Source of the DNA: UBA11855 sp964591705
GTDB lineage: Archaea; Thermoproteota; Bathyarchaeia; Bathyarchaeales; Bathycorpusculaceae
NCBI GenBank assembly: GCA_964591705.1
Contig: CAZQCX010000003.1
Span: 10,933-74,932, forward strand
Length of the DNA: 64,000 bases
Reading direction: 5' to 3'
Shown here one piece after another: positions 17,811 through 26,755 of the stretch. Every line of letters starts with the position of its first letter. Position 1 is the stretch's first letter. A program made the translations under genes and the position numbers. The notes beneath the pieces were generated by a model. The model saw only the letters and a program-made list of their open reading frames with translations. It had not been told where the DNA came from and ran no database searches.

Positions 17811-18572
17811 TTAGGGATGACGACTTTCTGCTTCCAATGGTGACTTCAGGTAGGTCACAACTTCAACAGGAGAGTCGTTTCCAAATTTCAGGCGTTTTTT
17901 CCACTCGTCTCCCACTGAAATCAGTGAGAAGACCCCTGCGATTTCTGCCTTAGCCTTCTTCACGAGGTTCACGAGGGCTTCTTGTGTTTCCCCGCTCTTG
18001 ATCATATCATCTACCACCAGAACGCTGTCTCTTTTCTTCATGGCTTCTTTGGGAATATAGAGTGTTACTGTTACGCCAGAATCCTTTCCCAAAATGTAGG
18101 TTTCGTCCAAAAATGCCTTAACGCCGACTTCCTTGTTTCTCTTCGCTACGATTATATTAACTCCAAGCGCGTTTCCCACCATTGTGGCGAGAGGAACTCC
18201 GTCAACCGCAGCTGTTATGATCTTTGTTACTCGCTTTCCAGCGAAACTCGCAAGTGCGTGATTGGCTGCCTGTTGAAGGATGTTGTAGTCGCCCACGATT
18301 TCTGTGTTGTCAAAGTAGCCGTTTTCATCAAATCTGATTCTGTTTCGCAGTTCTGTTTCCAACCCAACGAGTTTTGTGAGAACACGCCAGAGTTGTTTTG
18401 CCCGTGTGGTATTGGGTAGGACGTGTCCTTTCGCGTAACGGCTCAAGACCGTGACTGGCAAACCAGTTTTGGATGCCAATTCTCGATAGGTGATGTTACG
18501 CTTATATTTGGCAGTTTTCAACAACTCGATTGTCATTAGCCTGAGTTTCAAATCTTCTGCATGAGTGCTCAT
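17811..18572 (-). CDS. HTH plus phosphoribosyltransferase regulator (GfcR-like)
   Basis: Two-part protein. Residues about 18-65 form a helix-turn-helix (TYRELASKTGLPVTVLSRYAKG), and residues about 85-250 form a type I phosphoribosyltransferase with the PRPP-binding loop VLVVDDMIKSGETQ. The same architecture is found in haloarchaeal GfcR, which uses the PRTase domain as a metabolite sensor, and in PurR-type regulators. It may regulate purine/pyrimidine or sugar metabolism, or still act as a PRTase. Start chosen at ATG 18572; an in-frame GTG lies 18 nt upstream. The neighbouring mtnA suggests a link with nucleotide or methionine salvage. Confidence 0.8.
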   Translation of the reverse strand: MSTHAEDLKLRLMTIELLKTAKYKRNITYRELASKTGLPVTVLSRYAKGHVLPNTTRAKQLWRVLTKLVGLETELRNRIRFDENGYFDNTEIVGDYNILQQAANHALASFAGKRVTKIITAAVDGVPLATMVGNALGVNIIVAKRNKEVGVKAFLDETYILGKDSGVTVTLYIPKEAMKKRDSVLVVDDMIKSGETQEALVNLVKKAKAEIAGVFSLISVGDEWKKRLKFGNDSPVEVVTYLKSPLEAESRHP

Positions 18573-18773
18573 ACACAGTCCCCTACACACTTACGAATCA
18601 AATACTGCAGCATTTACCCCATAGTGTTTATTGCCAATTTATAGCTTCCGTTAAAAAAGAAAATCTCCTGTACGATGTTCAGCCAATCCAGTACCCCTTG
18701 AATTCTTTTCGAAAGACTTCACTGGTCAAGGTTTTTAAAAGTCATCTTTGCTTTATTCTGGGAAGCGTGAACT

Positions 18774-19289
18774 TTGGTGCAGAAGGGTACACGACTGATC
18801 ATTGCTGCCTTTTTTGGCTCCATCATATTTGTTTCGAGGCTATTTGTGCCCGTGCCTCTGGATAGACTGCTTATAGCTGTGGATGCTGTATTGCTTGCTC
18901 TGAGTGGACTTTTCATAAAGAACTACGGCGCAATCTATGTCGCAGTTGTTGGAGGTAGCCTTGTAGGGTTGGCGCGTCCTTCTCTATTGCCGTTCTCATT
19001 TGCCTTCTTTGTCTTATTCGGATGCTTCGTAGATCTGTCATTCTTCCTCTGGAGAATCAGAGCAACCCCTGAGGGAGTTGATCGCAAGAGGCTTATGATC
19101 GCTATGGCTTTCAGCACTTTGCTAATCGGCTTTTTGAGTTACTATGCAATTACCCTGTTCCCACAATTGATTCCAAGCTCTCCTATGCTTGATCTTATTG
19201 TTGCCTTCATGGGTCCTGCAACTGGTGCAACCGCTGGCTATGCAGCAGCCTACCTTTGGAATAAGTATCTCAAAAACATCAATCTTTGA
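18774..19289 (+). CDS. Small polytopic membrane protein, ECF S-component-like
   Basis: 171 aa with five to six hydrophobic helices and short loops. The glycine-rich AAFFGSIIFVSR start and the late FMGPATGATAGYAAAYLW segment resemble substrate-binding S components of energy-coupling factor transporters, but no conserved motif proves it. No ECF ATPase or T component is adjacent. The start is TTG at 18774, with GTG at 18777 an alternative. Treat the transporter assignment as tentative. Confidence 0.45.
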   Translation: MVQKGTRLIIAAFFGSIIFVSRLFVPVPLDRLLIAVDAVLLALSGLFIKNYGAIYVAVVGGSLVGLARPSLLPFSFAFFVLFGCFVDLSFFLWRIRATPEGVDRKRLMIAMAFSTLLIGFLSYYAITLFPQLIPSSPMLDLIVAFMGPATGATAGYAAAYLWNKYLKNINL

Positions 19290-19382
19290 ACTATTCCTAT
19301 CGTCGTAGTATTTCAGCTCCGAAAATACTACTTTTAAGCTCAACCGGAGAAAGACCTATAAACACGCAGAGGTTGAGTTCTG

Positions 19383-19544
19383 ATGGGTCTCTTTTGGCGA
19401 AAAAGTAAAGCGATCAAGCAGTGGCGTGAGAGAGCAAGAATGATCGATACAAGAAAGACGCGGTTAATTCTCTTAGGCAATTCTGACGCTAATCACGCGC
19501 TATTAATGTCCTGCCAAAACCTAAATGCCACAAGTTCAGCGTAA
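19383..19544 (+). CDS. Possible small ORF, unknown
   Basis: A 53-codon ATG frame rich in Arg/Lys (MGLFWRKSKAIKQWRERAR), preceded by GAGGT at 19370-19374 and a TATA-like CTTTTAAGC near 19331. No family is recognised. It lies between a membrane protein gene and an integrase relic, so it could be a leftover of the mobile element or noise. The rest of 19290-19667 shows no coding signal. Confidence 0.25.
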   Translation: MGLFWRKSKAIKQWRERARMIDTRKTRLILLGNSDANHALLMSCQNLNATSSA

Positions 19545-19667
19545 GACTTGTACCACTGTGGTAATCCTTCTTCTCAGCACTGATCGCTATCTCAAACAAC
19601 CAGTTAGAAAAAGACCATGACGATCCTCCACAAGACACTCTATTCTTCTATCGTGTTTTGCATTTAG

Positions 19668-19692
19668 TTGGCGGGCCCGGAGGGACTTAAAC
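19668..19692 (-). other. tRNA 3'-end fragment, candidate att site
   Basis: Read on the minus strand, the segment gives AAGTCCCTCCGGGCCCGCC, i.e. the 3' half of a T-loop, T-stem and acceptor strand of a tRNA ending in a GCC(A)-like end. The matching 5' T-stem and the rest of a tRNA are absent (the adjacent bases do not pair). Located about 15 bp beyond the end of a tyrosine recombinase remnant, it is best explained as an attachment-site copy left by integration into a tRNA gene. Confidence 0.55.
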
Positions 19693-19706
19693 CATTAAGC
19701 ACGATT

Positions 19707-20225
19707 TTAGCCTGTTGCTTCATGTCTTATCAGCTCCTTTCGTTGGTTGCTTAGCACGACGAGTTGGTGGTTTTCGATGTCTGCTGGGTTTACGCGGGTG
19801 ATTGCACCTTCAGCTAGTGCACCTTTTGGCAAGAGTTGTTCTGGGTTAATTCCCCATGCGCGTATTATTTCTATAAGTGCGTCTACTTTGCTGACTTTGG
19901 TTTTTGGTATGATGGATAAGCCGGCTGCTGCGTAGATGTTTCTTAGTTTGTCTATTCCTAGGCTTTAGATGTCGTGGTAGGTGTCTACGGTGTGTCCCAT
20001 CATGTAATCAACGTCGTCTGGTTGGACTCCTAGTGCTAGCATTTGTGTTTTGAAGTATTTGCGTAGGCTGTGGGCTCTTAGGTCGAACACGCGACCTCGT
20101 TTTTGTTTAATTATGCCTGCCTCTATGTATAGGTCGTGTACTACTTTGCGGACCTGTTTTGCGCCCGCTTTTGGGTACAGTTCATTTTGTAGGTCTTGTT
20201 CCTCATCATTGTCTTCGTTAACAGT
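19707..20225 (-). pseudogene. Tyrosine recombinase (integrase) remnant
   Basis: Minus-strand reading restores the C-terminal half of an archaeal integrase: RAHSLRKYF (catalytic R/H-x-x-R) followed by DDVDYMMGHTVDTYHDI, which contains the MGH motif and the nucleophile Tyr. A TAA at 19965-19967 interrupts the frame right after this; beyond it the same frame continues for 85 codons (SLGIDKLRNIYAAAGLSI, then PKTKVSKVDALIEIIRAWG). Upstream, the frame meets a TGA at 20226-20228 and the N-terminal domains are gone or frameshifted. The remnant therefore carries one nonsense codon and a lost 5' part. The family resembles integrases I associate with Bathyarchaeia. Confidence 0.85.
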
Positions 20226-20283
20226 TCAGAGCTTGATCTCTTTCTTTGAGTTTTAACTGAACCAAAACAACCTTCTGAACAAC

Positions 20284-21198
20284 TTAGGAACAGCCACGCT
20301 CGCGCGATTGCTTAGCTACAAGGTACAAGCTGATGAAAACAAACGCAGCCCCAGCGATCTGAATCACTGTCATGCTTTCAAATAGGATTATCCATGCTGA
20401 GGCAACTGCGAAAACTGTGACAAGATTCTCGTATAAGGCTGTTCTTGCGCCACCTAAATGGTCGACACCCATATACCACAAAACATAAGCTATGCCCACA
20501 GCGCCTATGGCTGAAAACATAAGACCCATCCACGAGTAGACTGAAACGGCGCTCCAGTTCTGAGTCTCCAATGATGGGATCCCGATAAGGACAAGCGGTA
20601 TGGTGCCGATGGCCATTGTTATGGCGGTTAGTTTAAGCGGTGAGTACTCATTAAGCATGGGTTTTGATAGCACTGTGTAGATGCTCCAGCATATTGGGTT
20701 GCCTATTACTAAGAGGTCTCCGATTATGCTCTGATCGCCCAATGTTGGTATTCTGCCCGTTCCCAGTATGATCATCAGGACACCTGTGAAAGATAGGACA
20801 ACACTTTGCACAGTTCGACTCGTTATTTTTTCAACCTTGAGGAGTGCCCCAAAAAGTACAATGAAAATGGGCGTGGTAGCCAAAAGCAGCGCAGAGTTGG
20901 TTGCTGTGGTAAGCGCAATGCCGTTTATGAAAAACAGTTGGTAAGCAGTATTTCCTATCAAAGCAAGCATCACGAAACGACGCAAGTCTTTTCTGCAGAT
21001 TCCAATCTTTCGTTCTCTTAGCCATAACGCTGTTAGAAGAAAGAGCGACGCTATGCTAAACCGTACAGCGTTAAAAGCTAAGGGGTTGAAATCCGAGAGC
21101 GCTCCTTTGACGGCAGTGAAGTTTATTCCCCAAATAATACTCATGGCAACTAGCAGCAGATCCAACGACGAAAATCTGCGACTAGCAGTGGTACTCAA
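20284..21198 (-). CDS. EamA/DMT family transporter
   Basis: 304 aa with ten predicted transmembrane helices arranged as two EamA repeats. The first repeat begins with LLVAMSIIWGINFTAVKGAL and holds FNALRF-like FNAVRFSIASLF; the second begins at IGDLLVIGNPICWSIYTVLSK. Drug/metabolite superfamily exporters move amino acids, nucleotides or sugars; the substrate is unpredictable. The stop lies right against the integrase remnant, so the element may have inserted near its 3' end. ATG start. Confidence 0.9.
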   Translation of the reverse strand: MSTTASRRFSSLDLLLVAMSIIWGINFTAVKGALSDFNPLAFNAVRFSIASLFLLTALWLRERKIGICRKDLRRFVMLALIGNTAYQLFFINGIALTTATNSALLLATTPIFIVLFGALLKVEKITSRTVQSVVLSFTGVLMIILGTGRIPTLGDQSIIGDLLVIGNPICWSIYTVLSKPMLNEYSPLKLTAITMAIGTIPLVLIGIPSLETQNWSAVSVYSWMGLMFSAIGAVGIAYVLWYMGVDHLGGARTALYENLVTVFAVASAWIILFESMTVIQIAGAAFVFISLYLVAKQSRERGCS

Positions 21199-21257
21199 TT
21201 CATCTCAACTCGAATTGGTTTTGCCGTGTCTACGACTGCCTCAGCTTTGGCTTTGCG

Positions 21258-21893
21258 CTAGTCTATGAGCAACAGTGCGAAAGACTCGGGATTCTTCTCG
21301 AAAGGAAACGTGATCGAGATGCCAGCTTTCTGAGCGGTTTTTTTCACGTTCACACCTACTCCATCTTCAGAATAACGAGCTAGATTTGGGTGAGCACAAA
21401 TCCGCGTTTCAGTGTTGCATTTCTCGCAGAGTTGACAGTGCCCAGACACAAAAGCTACTGCGAGAGTATAGCCTTTGCTCATGGCTGCTTTCTCCAGATC
21501 GACCACGGTTTGCAACATTTTACGCTTGTCTTCTTTCCATTTGGCCCAAAACTTTTGCGTCCTTTCTTTTACATCCTGAGGCAAGGTCGGGTCGCTCTCA
21601 GCAATCATCAGTTTCTTCATAACTTCTTGATCCGCCTCAGCTTCTGATCTGAACTTCATGAACATGGCATAACTGTATTCGCTAATGATTTTTCTAAACT
21701 CCCCGGCTGATGGAGTGTAAGGTGGGCACGCCATCGTTTTGCCATAATTTGGACATCCGACCTTGCACTTTAAAACAACACGGTCTTCAACGACAACCCA
21801 GTTAGCGGGGATAATTTTGGCGTCAGAAGCTCCAGCCTCAATCGCCAATTTTCTCAAGAAGTCAAACTTTTCCAGGTCATTTCGTGAAGCCAT
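21258..21893 (-). CDS. DUF2284 cysteine-rich metal-binding protein
   Basis: Two cysteine clusters define this family: VVLKCKVGCPNYGKTMACPPYTPS (residues about 40-65) and GHCQLCEKCNTETRICAHP (about 153-172), followed by ARYSEDGVGVNVKKTA. Eight conserved cysteines suggest iron-sulfur or metal binding, and distant relatives are associated with corrinoid or CO-dehydrogenase related proteins. Exact function is unknown. The ATG at 21893 is preferred; the frame is open to a GTG at 21914. Confidence 0.85.
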   Translation of the reverse strand: MASRNDLEKFDFLRKLAIEAGASDAKIIPANWVVVEDRVVLKCKVGCPNYGKTMACPPYTPSAGEFRKIISEYSYAMFMKFRSEAEADQEVMKKLMIAESDPTLPQDVKERTQKFWAKWKEDKRKMLQTVVDLEKAAMSKGYTLAVAFVSGHCQLCEKCNTETRICAHPNLARYSEDGVGVNVKKTAQKAGISITFPFEKNPESFALLLID

Positions 21894-22150
21894 GTCATTT
21901 TCGCCGTCTTTCACCCTTGATTACTACACGTCATATAAACATTTGGCAAACGAAGGGCCTCATTTTTTGGAATGTCAAGGAGAAAGCGGGCTAGAATAGT
22001 TGCTTTTCCTCTGGTTTTGGGTTGTTGCTCCATTTTCCGAGCACAAGAATAATATAGAGTATGCTGAAATCTCTTGTTTGTTGAGGCGCGGTAAGAATCA
22101 GAGCCAAAATTAGCAAAATAGGATACGTCAATAAAATCAGAGATAACGTC

Positions 22151-23251
22151 ATGAGTATTAACAGAAAGAAGCTCGAACCTTTGTATGAAACTTTGAAAGC
22201 CGCGGACTGCGTTGTTTGCTCCGGCGCAGGCAGATCACTGTATTCTCTGAATGCGGCCATGAGCCAGATTGCAGTGAGCCAAATAGGCTGGAGAAACAAG
22301 GTAGTTCTGACTCCAGATGATCCTGGTTTTCCAGGAAAAAGCATGTACGAAGCCGCTTATGATCTGGAACGTCGCTACAAGAAAATTCTGTTGTTGATGA
22401 ACTCAGGAAGCGGCTACTCAGATGATCCGCTGGTCATGGCTCAAGACTTAGCTCGGTACATGGATGAAAAGAAGACGTCGAAATTCTCCATGGGTTTGTT
22501 GACGTCTAGCTCGGAATCGCCGTTAACTCAGATAGCGAGTCAGCATGGTCATGTGATTCAGCTGAAAGGGCGCGGGAAATCCAAGCCTTCATTCGAATAT
22601 AGCGAGACAGGAATGATGGGCGACATCTTTGAACTAGGTACGCTTTCCTTGTTGGGCATGATGATCGAAGCCATATTCCGAAATCTAGAGTTAGACGAAG
22701 TTTTTCAGCTCTGCGGTGAAGAATTTGAAAAGATAGGCTCCATCATAGACGCTAACCTGGAATCCGAGACTTACACTCAACTTGTGGACTTGCTTGAAAG
22801 GCGAACCAATCTGTTCATGGGCGGAAAAGGCACTGCGGATCAAATCGCCAAGATGACTGCTATCAGGCTTTTTCACATAAAAAGCTTCTTGGGAGACGAG
22901 GTGTACGTTACCAGGGGGGTGAATACCCCTCATCCCAGGGCAGGCGACTTGGAGATCCTCTTGTCTTTTTCAGGAGAAACCAAACCCGTCCTTATTTGGT
23001 GCGATGTTATGAAGAAATTCAACGGGAAAGTTCTAGGAATAACCGGATGTAAAGATTCAACACTCGCCAAGAAAACGGACCTGAAAATAGTGTTGGAAGA
23101 GGAAACAAAACCTGGAACGCCCAGAAGATTCTACACGAGAGCAGCCTATGTGCTGAGCCCATTGCCAGTCAAACTTGCAGAGAGGCTTGGTCAAAGAGGA
23201 CTAAGGCTGCCTGAATATATAATCAGCTGGTACCACTCGGCCACACAGTAG
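22151..23251 (+). CDS. Tandem SIS-domain protein, putative phosphosugar isomerase
   Basis: 366 aa containing two SIS folds. The first, residues about 18-150, has VVCSGAGRSLYSLNAAMSQIA and LLLMNSGSGYSDDP; the second, about 215-350, has LFMGGKGTADQIAKMTAIRLFHI and LLSFSGETKP, the SGET motif of sugar-phosphate binding. Both halves resemble 6-phospho-3-hexuloisomerase or GmhA-like proteins, but a fused double unit with little further homology suggests a pseudo-dimer with a specialised substrate. It lies 53 bp before uppP, so a role in envelope sugar precursors is possible. ATG start. Confidence 0.75.
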   Translation: MSINRKKLEPLYETLKAADCVVCSGAGRSLYSLNAAMSQIAVSQIGWRNKVVLTPDDPGFPGKSMYEAAYDLERRYKKILLLMNSGSGYSDDPLVMAQDLARYMDEKKTSKFSMGLLTSSSESPLTQIASQHGHVIQLKGRGKSKPSFEYSETGMMGDIFELGTLSLLGMMIEAIFRNLELDEVFQLCGEEFEKIGSIIDANLESETYTQLVDLLERRTNLFMGGKGTADQIAKMTAIRLFHIKSFLGDEVYVTRGVNTPHPRAGDLEILLSFSGETKPVLIWCDVMKKFNGKVLGITGCKDSTLAKKTDLKIVLEEETKPGTPRRFYTRAAYVLSPLPVKLAERLGQRGLRLPEYIISWYHSATQ

Positions 23252-23304
23252 GTTCTATAAGCTTTGAATACTCGGCAGGTGAATTAGCGGTCGGAGAATT
23301 GAGC

Positions 23305-24096
23305 ATGGATTTCCTCCAAACAATAGTGCTTGGTTTGATTCAGGGCTTGACCGAGTGGCTTCCCATTTCAAGCACGGGGCATCTGAGGCTTGCTAAGGAC
23401 TTGATGGGGCTTCAGTTGCCGGCACTTTTCGACGGGTTGTTGCATGTAGGAACGCTGGTTGTGACTGTTGCTTTCTTCCGCAAAAATATCAGGAGTCTTT
23501 TGGTTTCCCTGCGCAACTTGGATTTTCATTCAGAAAATGGCAGACTGTTGCCTTTGATAGCTTTGGGAACTTTGCCGACCATCCTCATAGGTTTCTTTTT
23601 CGGTGATGTATTTGATGCCTTCTTCAAAGGTTTTTTGCCTTTGGCAGGAGCGTTTGTGTTGTGCGGAATTGTGCTCTGTCTTTCGAAGAGCGGAAAGGAG
23701 ACTGACAGCAACCCCAGTTTGATTGATGCAGCACTCATAGGGACAGCACAGGGATTAGCAATAGTTCCTGGAATCAGCCGCAGCGGAGTGACAATTGCCA
23801 TAGCACTGTTGCTTGGAATAAGGCGTGAGAGAGCATTTGCATTTTCCTTTTTGCTTTCGATTCCAGCAATCACAGGCGCCGTGGGGTTAACGTTCTGCAC
23901 CCGCTACAACTCGCTTGTTGCATCTGGAGTTGGCTTGCTCGAAGTTCTCTTGGGAGTTGCCTTTTCGATGTTGATTGGCTACTTCGCCCTCAGACTACTC
24001 AGCAAGGTGTTGATGCTGAAAAAGCTGCACTTGTTTGCGCCGTACTGTTGGGCAGTTGCTGTTGTTCTTCTCGGGTTAAGCATCAGTGGATTCTAG
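23305..24096 (+). CDS. uppP: Undecaprenyl/polyprenyl-diphosphatase
   Basis: BacA/UppP membrane phosphatase that regenerates polyprenyl phosphate carriers. Signatures: GLIQGLTEWLPISSTGH at residues 9-25 (conserved Glu) and PGISRSGVTIAIALLLG near 150-165, with about eight membrane helices. In archaea it would act on dolichyl-type carriers for N-glycosylation or surface polymers. The ATG at 23305 is chosen over an in-frame TTG two codons earlier. Its 3' end overlaps the convergent cca gene by 21 bp. Confidence 0.95.
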   Translation: MDFLQTIVLGLIQGLTEWLPISSTGHLRLAKDLMGLQLPALFDGLLHVGTLVVTVAFFRKNIRSLLVSLRNLDFHSENGRLLPLIALGTLPTILIGFFFGDVFDAFFKGFLPLAGAFVLCGIVLCLSKSGKETDSNPSLIDAALIGTAQGLAIVPGISRSGVTIAIALLLGIRRERAFAFSFLLSIPAITGAVGLTFCTRYNSLVASGVGLLEVLLGVAFSMLIGYFALRLLSKVLMLKKLHLFAPYCWAVAVVLLGLSISGF

Positions 24097-25503
24097 CCAG
24101 AAGGGCTTTCCGTCAAGAAACTTGGTCAAAAACCCTGCAAATTCTTCATTGCTCTCATACAGCTCCATAATCTCTGCGGCTCTTGCCACGGTGAATCTTT
24201 TGCTGAAAGCTTCAGAAAACAAGTCTGCGATTCCTGTGTTTTTTCCCCCGTCCTTAAGTTTGGTCTTCAGAAGCTTGACGGCGTTTATATGCTTCCGAGG
24301 TAGCAGCACTGTCCACCGTCCGTTCTCAAGATAAGGTCCGGAAATGACTTCAGCGTTGTCAACGTATTTGGCTAGGAAATTCTCGCTTTCATTTTTCTTT
24401 TCAATTGGGGGTCCTATGTGCCGCTTGATTTTAGGAATAACTGTTTGTTCAAGCTCAATGACAAATGCGCCCATCTTTTTTTCGTCTGTCCAAACAGTGT
24501 CGCGAAGGACGTGGAAATCGTTGAGTTCCAAAAGTTTTCTGAGTGCACGCTGGGTTTTGTAATACTGTCCCCATAGGATGTCGGGAACAGCTTGAACTGG
24601 GTCAAAAGTCAAGCAGAGTAGCGCCAGCTTTCGATTCTGCAGCTTGCTATGCAAATTTTCGATAGACCGCTTCTTTGTTGGGGGTGTGAAAAAGTTGGTG
24701 CTGGGCGCTTTCAAGAACGCTCTGGCTGCTCCGACGAAGGTATGGATTTTCTGGGTTTGAACCGCTGACGCCACGTTTCTTCCTTTGTCCACAGGGTCTA
24801 TAACCACCAAGGGTTCCGGGAAAGCGGGCTTCAAATCTCTCTCCGAGCTCTTGTAGTAGCCTTCAATATCTATGATCATCTTGTGGGAGCATTCGGAAAA
24901 GGCGCGCAGTGTTGTCACAAAAGAGCCATAGTGAAGAATAAGAAGCTCGCACAAGTACCCGCTGAAGCCACCTGTTTTTATCTCGGCACCGTAGACTTCA
25001 ATGCCTTGCATGAACTTCTTGAGCAAGCGCACGTCGTCACGAAGGTTTCTAGATAGTTGTTTCAGTATGTAGTCCGTGTGAAATGGCGTTCTGTCTGTCG
25101 CGCTTTTCCATTCTCCACGCTGACTGCAAAAACAAGGCACAATGTTGACCCTGAAGCCGTTCACAAATGCCTCTAGATAGGGGTGCTCGGCGAAGCGTTC
25201 AATTTGCTTGGAGCCTGCAGTGACTTCTCTGGCGATTTCAAGGCTGACTTCAGCTAGTGTCTCAGGTGCTATTGTGAGAGGAAAACACATGAAGATATCG
25301 AGGTCAGGTGCTTCTCTGAGCCATGTGTCTTTTGCAACGGAGCCTTCCACGCGCACTTTTACTTCTATTCCTCTTTTCTTGGCAGCGGACGCAACTTTCT
25401 CCTCGAGAGATTCGGCTGTGATTGCCACTTTCTCACGGTCTTCTATTGTTGGACTAATTGCAGCAAGGATTTCGTTGCAGACTTTGTTGAGTTTGCTGCC
25501 CAT
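24076..25503 (-). CDS. cca: Archaeal CCA-adding enzyme (class I tRNA nucleotidyltransferase)
   Basis: Adds or repairs the 3' CCA of tRNAs without template. The class I palm shows EGSVAKDTWLREAPDLDIFMCFP near residues 50-72 (GS and two catalytic Asp residues), followed by the archaeal central domain (GFSGYLCELLILHYG near 165) and tail domain. The 475-aa length fits. It lies 17 bp downstream of thpR on the same strand, a tRNA end-processing pair. The start is ATG. Confidence 0.96.
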   Translation of the reverse strand: MGSKLNKVCNEILAAISPTIEDREKVAITAESLEEKVASAAKKRGIEVKVRVEGSVAKDTWLREAPDLDIFMCFPLTIAPETLAEVSLEIAREVTAGSKQIERFAEHPYLEAFVNGFRVNIVPCFCSQRGEWKSATDRTPFHTDYILKQLSRNLRDDVRLLKKFMQGIEVYGAEIKTGGFSGYLCELLILHYGSFVTTLRAFSECSHKMIIDIEGYYKSSERDLKPAFPEPLVVIDPVDKGRNVASAVQTQKIHTFVGAARAFLKAPSTNFFTPPTKKRSIENLHSKLQNRKLALLCLTFDPVQAVPDILWGQYYKTQRALRKLLELNDFHVLRDTVWTDEKKMGAFVIELEQTVIPKIKRHIGPPIEKKNESENFLAKYVDNAEVISGPYLENGRWTVLLPRKHINAVKLLKTKLKDGGKNTGIADLFSEAFSKRFTVARAAEIMELYESNEEFAGFLTKFLDGKPFWLESTDA

Positions 25504-25520
25504 TTACACCCTACCTTTGG

Positions 25521-26135
25521 CTATTGTGAAGTTGGACAGAACGTTCTGAGGGTCGTGTAGACGGGTCCTGTTGGCGACAAGTCACTTTGTTTGAGACGCA
25601 GGCACTCGGCGTCTACCGATCCAAATTCATGATTTTTGTTGTCGTTTAGGAGTTTTGCTAGCTGAGCCTTGTTTCTTCCCGATCTCACTCGGGCTATCGT
25701 GATGTGGGCATTGAACCCCTTTGGGTCAGGATCAATTCCCAGTCGATGCAGTTTTGGTTCCAGTTGGCTGAATATGCTTCTGAGCTCGGTTGCGCCCTTG
25801 GCTATTCCAGCCCAGACGACTCTAGCGTAGTGGATGTTTGGGAATGCGCCTATTCCCTTGATTTGGATATCAAATGGTGCAAACTGGAGCGTTTTCATCT
25901 CTTGATGTATACTTTCCACCATATTTGGCGAAATGTTACCAAGAAACCTTACTGTGATGTGGATGTTTTGTGTCTCTACGAGCTTTAGGTCGGCGCCTGT
26001 TTGGAGAAGGCGCGTCTGCATGCTTGTCAATTGATTCTTTACGGAATCGTTTTCTATGTCGAATGCTATGAAGCTCCTGATTAACTCAGAAATCTCCTGT
26101 TCGCCTCCGGTTACTTTTCTACATGTTTCTCTCAT
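25521..26135 (-). CDS. thpR: RNA 2',3'-cyclic phosphodiesterase
   Basis: 2H phosphoesterase with the two HxT motifs: NIHITVRFLG near residue 62 and NAHITIARV near 144. It also has the RSFIAFDIE start and YARVVWAGI strand of the LigT/ThpR family. It hydrolyses 2',3'-cyclic phosphates (or seals them in vitro) on RNA ends. The homologous region starts about 18 residues into the reading frame, but no closer ATG, GTG or TTG is present, so the ATG at 26135 is kept. Operon with cca. Confidence 0.92.
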   Translation of the reverse strand: MRETCRKVTGGEQEISELIRSFIAFDIENDSVKNQLTSMQTRLLQTGADLKLVETQNIHITVRFLGNISPNMVESIHQEMKTLQFAPFDIQIKGIGAFPNIHYARVVWAGIAKGATELRSIFSQLEPKLHRLGIDPDPKGFNAHITIARVRSGRNKAQLAKLLNDNKNHEFGSVDAECLRLKQSDLSPTGPVYTTLRTFCPTSQ

Positions 26136-26188
26136 AAATGCTTTTTAACTATCAATATGGCTAACATAGACTGAGAAAAGGGCGATTC

Positions 26189-26755
26189 ATGAAATCTGAC
26201 AAGCTTGTTATTGGCTTGGTTGGCATGCCTGGTTCAGGCAAGTCGTTGGTTGTTGAGGTGGCACAGCAACGAAGCTATGCGGTTGTGACTATGGGAGATG
26301 TTGTTCGTGAGGAGACTCTTAGATTTGGTTTGGAGTTGACTCCTGAGAACGTGGGGAAAGTTATGCTTGAGCTCAGGAAGGCAAACGGTGAAGGTGTGGT
26401 TGCGCAGAAATGCGTTCCGAAGATTGAACTGCAGAAGAATAAGAAAGTTTTGGTTGACGGTCTGAGGAGCTTACATGAAGTTAAAGTCTTCAAGAGTCAC
26501 TTTCGGAAATTCACCCTTTTGGCTATTCATGCTTGTCCGGAGACACGTTTCATACGTCTCTTGCGTCGTGGCAGAACCGATGACCCGAAAAAATGGGAAA
26601 CTTTTAATGAGAGAGACCTTCGTGAGCTCTCGGTGGGGTTGGGGAATATTGTGGCAATGTCTGAAAATCTTGTGGTGAACGAGGGTGAACCAGCTGAGAC
26701 AAAGGAAGAAATCAAGGAAACACTTCGTCGAGTTGAGGAAGAATGGCAGAAGTAA
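26189..26755 (+). CDS. UPF0200 family P-loop kinase-like protein
   Basis: NTP-binding protein of the dephospho-CoA kinase-like group. Walker A is GMPGSGKS at residues 12-19, TMGDVVREE follows near 34, and VLVDGLRSLHEV near 92 resembles the Walker B/NMP-binding region. The family is archaeal and functionally undefined, usually fused or next to UPF0201 (COG1325), as here with a 13-bp overlap. A role as nucleotide kinase or RNA-processing ATPase is inferred only. ATG start. Confidence 0.85.
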   Translation: MKSDKLVIGLVGMPGSGKSLVVEVAQQRSYAVVTMGDVVREETLRFGLELTPENVGKVMLELRKANGEGVVAQKCVPKIELQKNKKVLVDGLRSLHEVKVFKSHFRKFTLLAIHACPETRFIRLLRRGRTDDPKKWETFNERDLRELSVGLGNIVAMSENLVVNEGEPAETKEEIKETLRRVEEEWQK

